Positions 12,831-25,332 of a DNA stretch of 64,000 bases are shown here, piece by piece. Numbering within the stretch: the first letter of the stretch is position 1; each line of letters starts with the position of its first letter. The notes under the pieces are model-generated. The model was not told the DNA's origin, made no database searches, and saw only the letters and a program-made list of their open reading frames with translations. Made by a program: the position numbers and the translations under genes. Source of the stretch: Trogon surrucura (taxonomy: Eukaryota > Chordata > Aves > Trogoniformes > Trogonidae); NCBI GenBank assembly GCA_020746105.1, contig CM036620.1, forward strand, positions 4,269,803 through 4,333,802, in the 5' to 3' direction.

Positions 12831-12868
12831 CAAAATCCTGATCCCAGCTAAGGCAATGGGAGCTTTAT
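12831..12868. repeat. Degenerate TTCAATGGG-family repeat
   Basis: Contains AAATCCTGATCCCAGC followed by GGCAATGGGAGCTTT, matching the arrangement AATCCTGATCCCATTG...CAATGGGAG of an ancient sauropsid repeat I know by pattern only. Highly diverged. Confidence 0.35.
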
Positions 12869-15559
12869 TAATTTATCAATCACGTCAGCAGGGCAAGGAT
12901 TTCGCCTCCCATAGAAACGTGCAGGACCACAAAACACAAGCGGTGATGAATCCACAAGCACTGAACTGTTGTCAGCGGTTCTGTAGTATTTTGGTGCCTG
13001 TCATTCTAAAAAATATGATCAACAAAACAATAAAGCATTAATTGGATTTAGGAATGTGCTCTTTGCAATGTGCACAAGTGTGGATAGCTACCGCAGCTGA
13101 GGCTCTGCTGAGGCTCAAGTTACTGTTTTCCCACTCTGTGTAATCAACGTGGAGAGGCATTCTGAAATTAACTGCATCCTGAAATAAATCACTCAGGTAA
13201 GTGAACTGGATGCTAAATCTACTGGATACTTCAACAGATGAGTTTGTGACAGTGTGGAGAGTGCTGGAAATCAGGTGATTACACAAGCCCCGCTCTCTCT
13301 CTTTCTACACGTAGAGGTTATCACTTCAGTAAAAGTATCGCAAAATCTTTAGCATGTAAATACTTTTTAGAAAGGCTGAAGCTCTTAGAGGAAGTGAAAT
13401 TTTAATTTTGGTCACACTAGGACAAGTACATGGTTAAGTTACGAGAAACTCTTCGTTAAGCTATATAGTAAAATAAAAAGTTAACTTAGCAAACCAAGAA
13501 ACACAATACATGCTCTGTTGCCAGACCTGAGGTGGTTTTTACGTTACAGCATATCCCGGCACAGTGAATTCTAAGTGAACTTAACAGCTCTCAAACCACG
13601 CTGCCTGAGCGTGCAAAGTCTCACACTGCCCTTAACGCAGCGCTGCACCTGAATTAAGTGGACCCAGATACGTACGTACGCCACTCCAAACTCATACAGG
13701 TTTGCAGAGGCCAGATTGGACAGTTCTGTACCTGTGACGTGGAGGTAACCCCCATGGACAGTGAAGAGATGATTGTTCTTGTTATTTTGTAGCCATAAAA
13801 ATCTTTAGGTAGATGCTTTTCAAAAATCAAGGTGGAGGCTTCTCAAAGGAACGGATCATTAGCCATTTTCCCACGTTTTAACATGCTATTTACCGTGGCA
13901 GAACTCAATGCAGATCACTGTGTTTTGGATGTGTTTTACTGCAGTCAGGTGTGACTCTTCTGGGTTCAACCTCAAATGAACAGCAGCATAAACACAGGTT
14001 TGGACGGCAGCTAGTAGAGGTTTGGATGAATAACGTAGCAACAGCAGCTTTATTTTCCTTTGTGACCTTTATAGTAGTTTCTACTCCTTTGAACACTGCC
14101 ATAAACTGTACTAGAGGGCAGAGAACATGGAAGTGCTTTGGGACTAAGTTCACAACTACAGTGAAGATTAACGGCATTTCCAAAGCACACTGTAACTATT
14201 TTTACCCCCCAGATATTAATTTGACCGTGTCTTTATTACTTTGTCCTGTTTTAAAATTTTGCCATTATTCATGGCCCCCTTTTCAGACATGATAGTGGTT
14301 ATGGGATGCATTATAGTTTTCGATAAAGCACAGTTACACCAAACAAGCAGTGGAGTAAAATGAGCACTCACCTACACATACGCAGAATGCTCACAGATCA
14401 CAGAAAATGTGAGACAGGCAGAGAGAGAAATCAGGTGTTAACCATGAAGCAGAATACTATGATTACTAGCCCATAGGATGTGGTACATTTCCACACTTCT
14501 ATTTCCCCTCTGCATTTTTGGGACTGGTGCAAACTGTGCAACACCCGACTCTGGTCCCTGTGACAGACGAGGACAGCTGAGGAAGTTCAAGAAAACAGAC
14601 CTGAGACAAGTTAGTGGGCAATATTCTAAATGGACTTGCTCTTCCATGATGATTTTCTGCTACTGGAAACTTCATGCCTGACCAAGTCATACTGGCACAT
14701 CACACCTCTAAAAAAATAAAATCAAAGAGGCTATATTTATTTTTTATCCTATTGGGATAGAGCTAAGCAGACTAGCATGTTATGGACAGTCAGCAATGCG
14801 AAGACTCTACGCAGTCTTGTACTTAGCCGCAATAACTCAACTGGCTAGTGAATTCCATTTATTTTCTCTTAAAAGATGGTCAATTTGCCACTAAAGGCTT
14901 CAGACTTACTTACAGAATATAAGTTTTTCCGAAACTTGAGCTGTGTTGTTTGGTTGGGCTAGGCTGTAGCTCTCAGAGGCTTCTGCTTTCTTGGTTGAAA
15001 AAAAATCACAGAATTCAAGCTGGTTGAATTGCTAAATCAGTATCCATCAACAGTGATATGTAAAACTATCTGAAAATCTTCATTATCATAAAATCTATTC
15101 TTTGTCAACAGCTGAGGAAGGGGAAGATGCTGAAGCATCCAACTGCCATTTTCAAAGCAATTGCCATTTTCAAAACTCGGATTCCTGAGGAAACGTTTAG
15201 TGTATTTTTCCAGTGTCCAACTCCCAAGCCCCAACCAAGACAAGTACTTTAACCGAGTCTAGTGTTGCCCAACAGAGGGCAATGGTACACAGCCACACTA
15301 TCTGCTCTCTCTGACAAGGCCTCCATTTCTACAGAGAGGAGACGGACAGTTAAAGGAGATCAGTCTGGACACCAGACGTCGAACAACGTAATTATCCCCC
15401 CGTATACGCTGCAGTAGAAGAGGAACTCAAACTCCATAAAGCTTTACAGTTTGAGCTAAAGAAGATGATACAGGAGTTATTCATGCAGCACTATTTAATG
15501 ACTACCGCACAGATAATAGCTAATTATTCCTGACCTCAGCACCACGGGGTGGACAGATG

Positions 15560-15690
15560 TCATGATCTCATTGTACAGATGGAAGGAAATATGACAATGA
15601 AGGAACATGTGAATTGCCCGAGGCTGTTGAGACAATGCTAACAATGAACTTCAACGCAGACATTCCTGGCTCTTACCTTCACCTATAATC
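15560..15690 (+). repeat. MIR-like SINE fragment
   Basis: The order of blocks follows the MIR core: CTCATTGTACAGATGGAAGG (MIR: CATTTTACAGATGAGGAAA), then GTGAATTGCCCGAGGC (MIR: GTGACTTGCCCAAGGTC), then an AACTTCAACGCAGACATTCC segment in place of GGATTCGAACCCAGGTCTGAC. The match is from memory and heavily diverged. An old copy of this age is expected in amniote DNA. Confidence 0.5.
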
Positions 15691-18600
15691 CACTTACTAT
15701 TCATAGTGTCAGTGCATAATTAACAACGAGCACCATTACATTCTTACAGTTCAGAAAAGAAATAGCAAGGAAGCTCCAGATCCTTGGAAGAAACAGTCTA
15801 GTAATTTAAGAGACTGATCAAGTTCTGGTCCAGTCTGCCAGCCAAAAATCCCCAAATTTTATGACAGAGAACGTTTACTGACAGTAACCATAGGAGAGTG
15901 ACTAGGGATTAACCTCAAAGGGCAGCAAAAGGACTAGTTAAGAAAATTGGAAGAAATTAAAGGGGAATCTGCAGTTGTCTTATCACAATGGAAGCACCTG
16001 TCCCCTTCCCCATCACCGCTCTACTCTCACTTAAAGCCTACAACAAAGCAAACCAAACCCATGCAAATTAACAGAATCTTTGACTTTCCCCATGAGCCAC
16101 TGACAAATCATCCCTGGCAATGTCTTCAGTCTTAAATAATCAAGGATCAGATGGTCTCCATGATGTCAGTTTCTAAGGAACACAAGATTTGTTTTGGTAT
16201 TCATCCTAACAGTAATGTAAAACGTAGACTCAGCTGCTACCAAGGTGCTCGACTGTGCCACTTAAGGGAAAAGAACAGCACAGCCATATTCAAAGGCAGC
16301 AAATGAAGGTCATGAAATGTCAGGAGTCTCTTCCATTAAGCTGAGGAGAAGGTAACATATATGAACAATTATGTCACTACAGATGGTGTAAGAAGTTGAA
16401 TGATTAATTCAAAAATGAGTGAGTAAAACTTGTCAAACTCGCTACTTCTTTCTCAACAACCTGGACTTAACAGGTAACCTCTGCTTCTCAACAGGCGGCA
16501 TAATAATAAGTGAGAAAACCAGTTTGCTGGCAGAGTATTTTTATAAATGAAAAGCTTGAAGAGATTATCTGTTGTAATGAATTAACTATGCTAATCCCTC
16601 AAAACAGAAATCTTCTAGGAAAAAAAAAAAAGATAGAAAGCACATGAATGGAAGACAACACAGCCATTGTTAAGGAATCTTCCTTAAAAGGAAAGCAGCA
16701 AGGAATAGCCTTAGGATAAGCAACACACACAGAGCAAGTTCATGTGAATACATGTCCACAGACTTCAGCCACTGCAAACACGATGTAAAATATCAGCCAT
16801 TTCCATCCAAGGTACTAAGAGTAAGTGGCACAAAACAGACTGGAGAAAGAGAAGGAAGTTGGTGTAAATAAAATGCATTACATGGACTGTCAAAAATCAT
16901 GGGGACTTTACTGTTTCCAGCCTTCTTGCCATGCATGTCCAAATTACCTTCCACTTCCAAACAGGATAATGACCTTATTATACAGCTGTTTCTTTTAATT
17001 TCATTTCTAACAGTTGATACAGGGGAAAAAAAGCAAAAACATTTTATTTGTCCTTCCAAAGATATCACTTAGCCGTGTCTCTTCTTTCTTAGCACCACAG
17101 ATCACAGCTATTTGTTCTAAGTCAAATATCATAGCATCAAGATAAGTATTTCCTTAGTAAAAATACTGTCAACCTTTGTATTTATGTGGGTACTCTCTAT
17201 ATTATACTTCTTTTTTCCTAGTGAAATGGCATTGAAGAATAATATCTGCCAGAGTTCAGGTGAAAAGGAGTCCACGTTTCTGAGGAAATAAGCTTCATGC
17301 TCCTACTTCTCTTTTCAGAAAAGCCCCAGGTCCCGCACCAATGACTTTTGCCCCTGCAGTAGACTTTTTGAGGCGGGGTGGAACTGGAAAGAGAACTTGA
17401 GGTTCCAGACCTTTGCATTCAATAGTTTCGTGTTCCTTTTAGTCTTGTTCACTATCCTACATAAAAGGGGAATTTGGAAAAGTAAATAATTGGCAAATGC
17501 TGGCAGTTTCTATTTGATGTAAGAGATAAACTTTATTGGAATTAAGGCATATAAAAGCGTTGGTACAGCAAGTGTTATTCCACTGGGCACAACGCCCAGG
17601 TTCAGCGTAGCTGAAGTAATGAAGAAATTACTCAGTAGAGTAAAGCACACACGCACAATTCCACGATGCATTCCCATACAGCGTAAGGAGTTTTAATTCC
17701 ACATCTGTAGGCTACCGAGACTGAGAACGGAAAATATCTACGGCATGGTTGGACTCCTGTGTGAAATGGAAAATATGAGATGGTAGGAGTTTTGTTTTCT
17801 GCTAATCATGTAACAAGCGCATTAGTTGTGGAATGTTTCTAAACTGAGTGAATCTGTCAAGAAAGAAATAAGAACAACAACATCAGAAGGGAATAAAGTA
17901 TGCTTCAAGAGTGAAATATTCCTTCTCCTATTTAAAAATATTTCTTCTTGCAGCCACCTATACAAAGATGGAACTATGGATCAAAATCTGGTCTTTGATT
18001 TTCCACATTTAAGAGCTATGTACTTGAATTTAACATTATTTGCATGCAGTAAATTACTTTTTACAAAAAAAAAATCAAAGGGCAGACTAATCACGGGGTA
18101 ATCTGGTTATAGTAATCCAGCAAGTATTACTTCCAACGCTGTTGCTTATACTTTGTGAAGACAAGTATCCAATCTATTGTACACCCTCCAGAAATATTGT
18201 AAACTACGTACTTACTGTGGTAATCTGCTCCCTTTGAGTTTTATGCATGGCTCTAGTAACAGTTAAAAGGAAAAAGCTGAAGAAATGCCACAACTGAATG
18301 ACAAACTTAGAAATAATCTTCAAAACAACTGCACAGAAGTACAGCAGATGTGCTCTACATAATGAAAACTACGGCAATACTTTACAGGGGTCAGACTGAA
18401 AGGTATTTTTCTGGGCTATAACACAGTAATAACTCTTCAGTTGTGATAAGTTAGAATTTTAACAATTATACTCGCTTATGCTAATGGTATAGTTTGCAAT
18501 TTCTTGTAATGAGGTGAGGTATCGGGAAGCAAAGCCTGTTAAAGTTGTTTGGGAACTATGTTTAAACTTTTGAAAGTTAAGGTCATGACACACCTTGATG

Positions 18601-19912
18601 ACACAGCACCAAAGAAACAGTAGTTCTAATTCAGTGCTCTTACACTATCTTTACAAAAGGAACATCTGCTCAAGTACGGACTTTCTACGTTTCAGCCCTG
18701 AAGTGTGGCAATTAACTTAGAAGTTAATGGGATCACCAGGCAAGTAGAACAGCAACATCATCAGAACCACTTAGTGAAAATTCACTGCAGATGGTTGCTA
18801 ATGATCTGGATCACTGAGCGCAGAAACTGGTTCCCTACATGTGAGAGAGGGGAAAGAAAAGCCTGAATATGAAATCTGACACTTTACTTTTTTTTTTTTA
18901 CGGTGACAGTAGAATCTTTCTCAAGTTGGACTTTAGTTTCTGAAAGAACAATCTCCATTTTCACATGGGGACTGCCTTGACAGTAGGTAAAAAAATACAA
19001 TTTTCCTCAGCAATTAACTGTGACAAAACAGAAACTTTTAAACTTCTTTGAGAATCGACACACCAAATCGAAAACAAAGTCAGTGCAACCATAGAGTGAA
19101 AAATGGGGTCTCCATCTCATTTCAGATTCTGGAAAAAAACCCACAAAACCAACAGACTCTACTTCTGCTGAGTCTGCCTATGCAAAAATACCTTGGGAAG
19201 GACCTTCACAAATGCCAGAGGAAAACCAAGAGCTTTAGTAAACAATGATTCTGCTACTTTATTAAACAAATACTCTCTGAAAGCTTTGAAAACGCATCCA
19301 GGGGTCCCTGCTTCATAATGCTGGACGTTAACTGAGAATACCTATAATGTCAGCAAATATTGCACGGTTGCAAAAGGAACATCACTTGTTTTGGTCACAT
19401 GTTTGTCAACTGAGGATGACCAGAAAGTTTACTTAGATGACTTCTTAATTTCTGCTACCTCCTGTACGTAGGGATTTAATTTTTCACTACAAAATTGAAG
19501 AGGTCATTTAAAACCCTTGATTTTTAAGTACTTCATTATCTGAATGAAACTAACCTGTTTTACCCTAAAACTTTCAGTCTTTTTTGTATTGTATAATTAT
19601 TTTCCAAAACATAACATGTGCTCTTCCGCAAAAGCAATGTAAACTAATCTCCCTTCAGAGGCCAAAGAAGAAACTCATTTTCCATGTACAACTACTCCAG
19701 AATTCATTTCTTACATATACCTTAAAAGAAAACTCAATCTGTCCTGAGGGTGAGTTCTCCTCAGATCTCTTCACTGGAGAAAAGTGACCTCTAGACACAG
19801 GATCCGTTCCCTCAGGATCATCTGCAACCAGCCTTTAACTTGCTGTCTCAGTCTGCCCAATTAGTGTCCCGAATAAAGAGAAACGGACAGTTACTGAAAA
19901 ATGTTCATCCAA

Positions 19913-19936
19913 GTTTGTGGTTTTGTAACCACAAAC
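19913..19936. repeat. Perfect 10-bp-stem, 4-nt-loop inverted repeat
   Basis: GTTTGTGGTT, a TTGT loop, then AACCACAAAC. Each arm carries a TGTGGT/ACCACA core of the RUNX-site type. No gene context is known. Confidence 0.7.
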
Positions 19937-20735
19937 CTTTTGCAATCTCTGTTTCAAAAATCCTTTTAACCAGTGTCACATTGTGAAGTCTAAAAATAAC
20001 CTACCTTTTATATTTAGTGTGGGATAAGTCACTAAATCCATGTTCAAAGCATGTTAACAAAACTTACTTTTCAGAAGCTCTCAGAGCCAAAACCAGTAAA
20101 ACACATAAATGCCCATCATGTCTTAAAATCAGCATATGTAATTTTAGACATCTAGATTTTGAACGCTTTCCACAATGTCAGTAAAGTCAATGACAAATGA
20201 TTTAAAGGGATTTAGATGCCTGCTAGTTTTTCCCAGTTGTATAGGTGCTTTCTGGAAAGTCCTGCTTTTCAAAGTGGATGTGACACAACGGGCTGCGGGC
20301 TTTAACATTACATTGAAGACTCAACAGCAGATCTCCCTACAACGAACGCACGCGGTTTCCATTGACATTCAAAGAAGCTATGCGTGTGCTCAAGGGGAAA
20401 TCTTATTTGGCAAGTGACACTACCCCACAGCATTGCAATCCACTGAGTGCAGAGACAAATCCTGGTTTCATACCTCTGTAGGAGCAAAGCCCCCATTAGG
20501 CGACACTCCCGTCCCTGAACCAATCGTCCATATAGACTGGTTTGGATTTAAATACGTTCCTGTGCAGGAAGGGCAGCAGAGGGTAATTTAGTTTCACAGA
20601 AAAAGACAGGCAGCTATAATGATTAATGGGAACATAATTTTCCTAACAGTGGGATACTAAAAAGAGACAGAAATGTGGGACACGTTATGTAATGTGTGCT
20701 TACTGAAATATGCTGTATGTCTCTGAAAGGAGACA

Positions 20736-20785
20736 CGATCCTGGTCCCTGTGAAATGAATGGGAGCTTTGCCACCGAGGGAGACT
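20736..20785. repeat. Degenerate TTCAATGGG-family repeat
   Basis: GATCCTGGTCCCTGTGAAAT and GAATGGGAGCTTTGCCACCG follow the family order (GATCCTGGTCCCATTGAAGT...CAATGGGAGTTTTGCCATTG). Old and diverged. Confidence 0.4.
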
Positions 20786-23250
20786 GCAGCTGCTTAAAAT
20801 CAAAGTCATTTCCCCTAATTTATTCTAATTTACAGTAAAATAGTCTTCTAAGGATAGCATCAGGGATGTGTTAAGGAAGAATTAAAAACTACTACACCCA
20901 ATACCAGAATATCTACTGCAAGCCATATTCCCACCTCATAAAGAACAGTATCACCCCTGTGACACTTAGGCCTGAAACTCAGTGATATGACAGACTGAGA
21001 GCTGCCAAGCCCAAAACAACCTTGGAAAAAGCAAAGTTAACATTATTGCCCTGTGTCAGGAGTGAAGGTTCCTCCAGACGTTGAGACACTAGTCTAAATC
21101 ACTTGCACATAGCAACTGTACCCAGATGAACCAGTGTCATGGGGAGGAATCACTGTTACCTAGGATGACACTTCTCTTGGAACTCTGCTGAAGTTTCCAA
21201 GATAGACTCACCTCAATTTAAGGGATTATAACATATGTTCAGAATGTTCTCCCTCAGGGTAGCAGGAGTATCACATCATTTCTCCAGTTTTCTTGTAAAA
21301 TAGGATGAGGTGCCTGGTCACAGCTATTCATGCGCAAGTACCCATCAAGAAACCAGACTTTAGCTCTCTACTAGTCATTAGGGTCTCCTTTCCAGCTTGT
21401 ATTATTGCCTACACAGTGACTTAAGAAAGGGATGCAAAATGATCCGGGTCCTTTCTACTGCAGGCAGAACAAGGAGAACTCAGGGAAGAGAACAGCCTGT
21501 AGAGAGGGGATGTTCTTCATCCCTCCTCTGTCCTGGCAGCACAAAAAGAGAGGCTTCAGTGCTGCGGCTCCAGCGAGGGGCTGCAGGAGCACAAGCAGCC
21601 TGGCAGGCAGAGAGCTCCTCTCTCCCAGCGAGGCAGCATTTGCAGGTTGTTTCACTGCTGCAGGAAGGAGGGAATAGGAGATGCTGTGCTTGAGGGTAAC
21701 GTAGCTTTGTTTTGTCCCTGAAGCCTGTAGCAAAGTTAGAGTCTAAATCCCATTTCGTGGATGCAAACAGTGTTATATGCTTGGAGAAAATGAATGAAAT
21801 TAAACTCTCCAATGAAACTGGACCACAATGGATATACTGGATGTCTCATTTCATCACCATACACAAGTTGCCTCCCAGGCCAGCACCCATACCCTAACCT
21901 TCGGCATCTCAGAAGTTTAACACCTACATCATTGGCAATAAGCATCAACCGTGCAAAAACACTTGTTTTACCAGCCAAGAAAGAAATTTAAGTTACATGG
22001 TACAGCCTCAAATTTTGCAAGTAAATATTTTAGTATTATTTACGTCACACACTTCCATTACAGAAAGCATAACAAGGAACTCCCACAACTCAAAAAGCTC
22101 ATAAACCCGACAGCTCTTACTATGCTTACAACATGGTGTATCCCCTTGGTAAGACATCTAATTGACACTTAAGCAATAGAAGAGTAGGACACATTTATAA
22201 AATATTACTAGAAAGTGCATTTGGAAAATACATCAGCTAGAAAATTAATTTTATGTATTTAGTAAATTTATGAAATCAATTTTACCCACATTGTTCTACT
22301 ATGCTTTGACATGTTTTAAGGGAAAATTAGGAATATTTGATGACAAAATAACAGCAGATGCTATACGCTAGTTATCATCAATTCTTCTGGTAGAATGTTT
22401 GCCAATATAAATCACATTTATCTTTAAGCTACGTACTTGTGATATGGCATACCAGGTAGCTGTGAAGCTGCAAGACTGTACTGTGATCTGGTTGCCTTAT
22501 TCTAGTGCTGGGAAGAATTTGGTCAAGGATTAATCATAAAACACATGGAAGAGACATTTCTTATTAGCAAGAAAAAAAAGAATTTGTTACTCTCCACAAA
22601 AGAAGATAGCACAACGTTTTTCAGTTAATGGTGATAATAAGTGGATGCTGACAGACACTGGGTCCTTATGAAAGTAGTAATTAGAAGTTATGTTATGTTA
22701 TATTCTCCATGTAGACAAAAGAATCTGCCTGGAATGTGAATAAACCAACAGAAAAAAATTCTCCTTCAAGGGATGATAACCTCTGGATACAGTGTATAAT
22801 TACAGAAGACAGCGTGTTCTCTTTATGGGAGAATTCAGTTAACTTAAAAAACCTTTATGAATTAAAAATACACCTCAACAAGTTTACACCACCCCAGTAA
22901 GTTTATCGGTCCTGGGAAAGAATTAGAGCAAGTAATAAACGAAACCTGAATTGGCTCTTCACACCAGAAGTCCACTGAACTACTAGGCAGAGGTCCCAGG
23001 CAACACAGTAAACTGCACAGAGTAAACAGTGGAGGAACAAACCAGTGAATAAAACCAGAGAAATCCAGATGTAACACCACTGCCAATATTTTTCTTATAA
23101 TAAACTATGTTTCCTGCAACAGCTTTATGTTGGTTGTTTTTCTTTATTGATAGGATGTATGAGACAGCTTTGCAACACAGCTTGCTTCTTCCATTTGTAT
23201 CACCTCTATTAATCTGTTTATTTTATAATTTACAGAAAACATGCTTGCTT

Positions 23251-23410
23251 TATGCCTTCCCTGCAACGCAGTTAAAGCCACACATCATCTATAAACCGTT
23301 GTCCAGATTATGGATCTTAATTACAAGCGGTCGGATCTGTCAATACAAAGCTAGGAACAGAAGTAGGGAATCAATCAGCTGATCTAACAGTATCCATGGA
23401 GCCCATCAAA
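23251..23410 (+). repeat. Duplicated open-frame segment, copy 1
   Basis: Aligns without gaps to 24991-25150 (offset exactly 1740 bp) at about 81% identity over 23261-23400. The same reading frame is open in both copies and shares HIIYKPLSRLW and CQYK. In this copy the frame closes with TGA at 23380-23382. A GTAAGTA donor-like site starts at 23411, just after the similarity ends, and a T-rich acceptor-like site ends at 23153. No known domain is recognised. It could be a duplicated exon or two copies of an old repeat. Confidence 0.75.
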
Positions 23411-24906
23411 GTAAGTACGCGTCAGCAATAAAGCAGCTACTGTGTTAACCTGCCGCGGAGCGCTTCTTGCCGGGCGGTAATGGTTACCACAAAGTATTAG
23501 TATCAGCCACAGAAATGTTTTCACAGCAGGGCTACCTATGGCTGCCAGCCAGACCGCCTGTTTTTGAAGCAAGTCAGAATGTTGATAACTGTTCTCTTTC
23601 TCAAGGGTGGAAAAAAAAAAAAGAAAGCGCTCAAGTAAGCTTTTCCACCTTATTTGTACTGGGTGTTTTCCTGCCAGCTTTTTCCTAAGAAAACACTTGG
23701 CCACCTGACTCCTTTTTTTTATTGACTATTTCCTACCAACACGGTTCCTGTGAGTGCAAGCCACAGTGCTCCTATTTAGCCACAACTCCCTCTCAACTTC
23801 TCCGCCTTTATGCTCGGGTGATATTCTCAGGTTGGCAGTTTTTAGGTTTATTTCAGCATGAAAAACTCCGTAAGTCAAACTTAATAAACACAAGCTTGAT
23901 ACAGCTTACATTTGGATGTAAGAAATATAGTTCAAACGCTCTTCTTTCTGTCCAAATTTGTTTCTAGCTCTTTTTTTTTGGTCCTGCAGACCATTTCTCT
24001 GCTGAACTTGTGCTTCAAATAAATCTTGTTTTGGAACTGTAACCCCTAGCAAGCAGTAGGCCAAGCTTGCAAGAAATTGAACTGGTATTAACTGGTGGGA
24101 TCAGGAGTTTATATTTCTTTAAGCCACAAATTATGTCCTGTGCTGATTATTCTCAGCTTTGTTTACCAGCGTTTACCATCTTAAGGTTAATTTTTAAGTG
24201 CTGGAATTTTGCTTTCTCCTTTGTTTATTTTTAAGAGTTCACACTGTCCTGATTTAAAAACAAACATGTGAACTGCAAACCACATATAAAGACATTTGCC
24301 CTGCTCATAACAGAAGTCTCATTTTCTTCTCTGAGTTCATTTCAAACCACCACATTTATAGAAGTTAAAACAACATTTTAAGCCTTGTGCCTGTTTAGAG
24401 TTAGCTATTAAGAGATGATTTAAAAACATTTTTCACATAAAATTTACCAGAAACAGGTTGAGGAACCCTTAGGAGTTGCATAACAGCCTAATTGGAGGAG
24501 CCACTTCCACGAACTTGACCGTGAAACTGGACACAGTGTTTGGCCAGATTTTGGTCCTGTTTCTGCTCTCACAAACAGGAGCTGTACTCAGCTAACTTTT
24601 CTGGTGACATGCAAAGTTTTTGTCGTCTAACGGTATTTCAGTGACTGTCTCCTAACTCCTGCTGAAAAGACACTTGCATAATAAGTACCGTCAGCATCAC
24701 TGGACGTAATCGCCAAGCTTGTAGCTGCCTCAACAGATAGAACAAAACTAAATTGACAGAAGAAGGCAAATTCTTTTTTTTCACTGAGTCAGGGCTGACT
24801 AAAAAAAACAGAGCAGAGCCAGGACAGCAATGCTGTTAAGATTTAAAGATTTAATCTCAAGTTTCAAGGTGTTGGGGTTTTGTTTTGTTTTGTTTTTCAA
24901 TTTCCA

Positions 24907-25332
24907 GCTCCTGCATTCACAAGCTTTCCATTAGTTTCTTTTCAAAACACTGAAAAGATGCCCGAAGTGCATGTCACACAAAAACTAGTATGTACCTTCC
25001 CTGCAACTCAGTTAAAATCACACATTATTTATAAACCATTGTCCAGATTATGGACTTTAATTTTGAACGGTTGGATTTGTCAATACAAAGATAGGAAAAT
25101 TAGTATGAAATCAATCAGCTCAGGTAACAGTGTGAATGGAGCTCATAAAAATCAGATACACATTGATGTTTGTGTTAGATCCGCATCTTCCGATACTTCA
25201 AAAACATACTATATACCATTACGAAATACATTTTGGACTAAAATTACCCCTTTCACCTTCAACAACAAAAGCCCCAAGATCCTCTGCCAATTTGACGTCT
25301 GGCATTCTTCAGCAAAAAACCTTGGCAGAATG
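24907..25332 (+). other. Candidate unannotated exon within a 202-codon open frame
   Basis: The frame 24880-25488 is the longest open frame in the window. Inside it a T-rich tract and TTTCCAG end at 24906, and GTAAGT begins at 25333, outlining an internal exon of 426 bp (a multiple of three). It contains copy 2 (24991-25150) of the segment also found at 23251-23410. Encoded features: PATQLKSHIIYKPLSRLW, WICQYKDRK, YYIPLRNTFW and CQFDVWHSSAKNLG. No signal peptide, repeats or known domain is evident. Coding status is unproven; chance or an exapted repeat remain likely. Confidence 0.25.

Noticed and set aside
13951-14292. 113-codon open frame on + with an overlapping minus-strand frame
   Set aside because: No similarity recognised; frames on both strands overlap and no promoter or splice context is visible.
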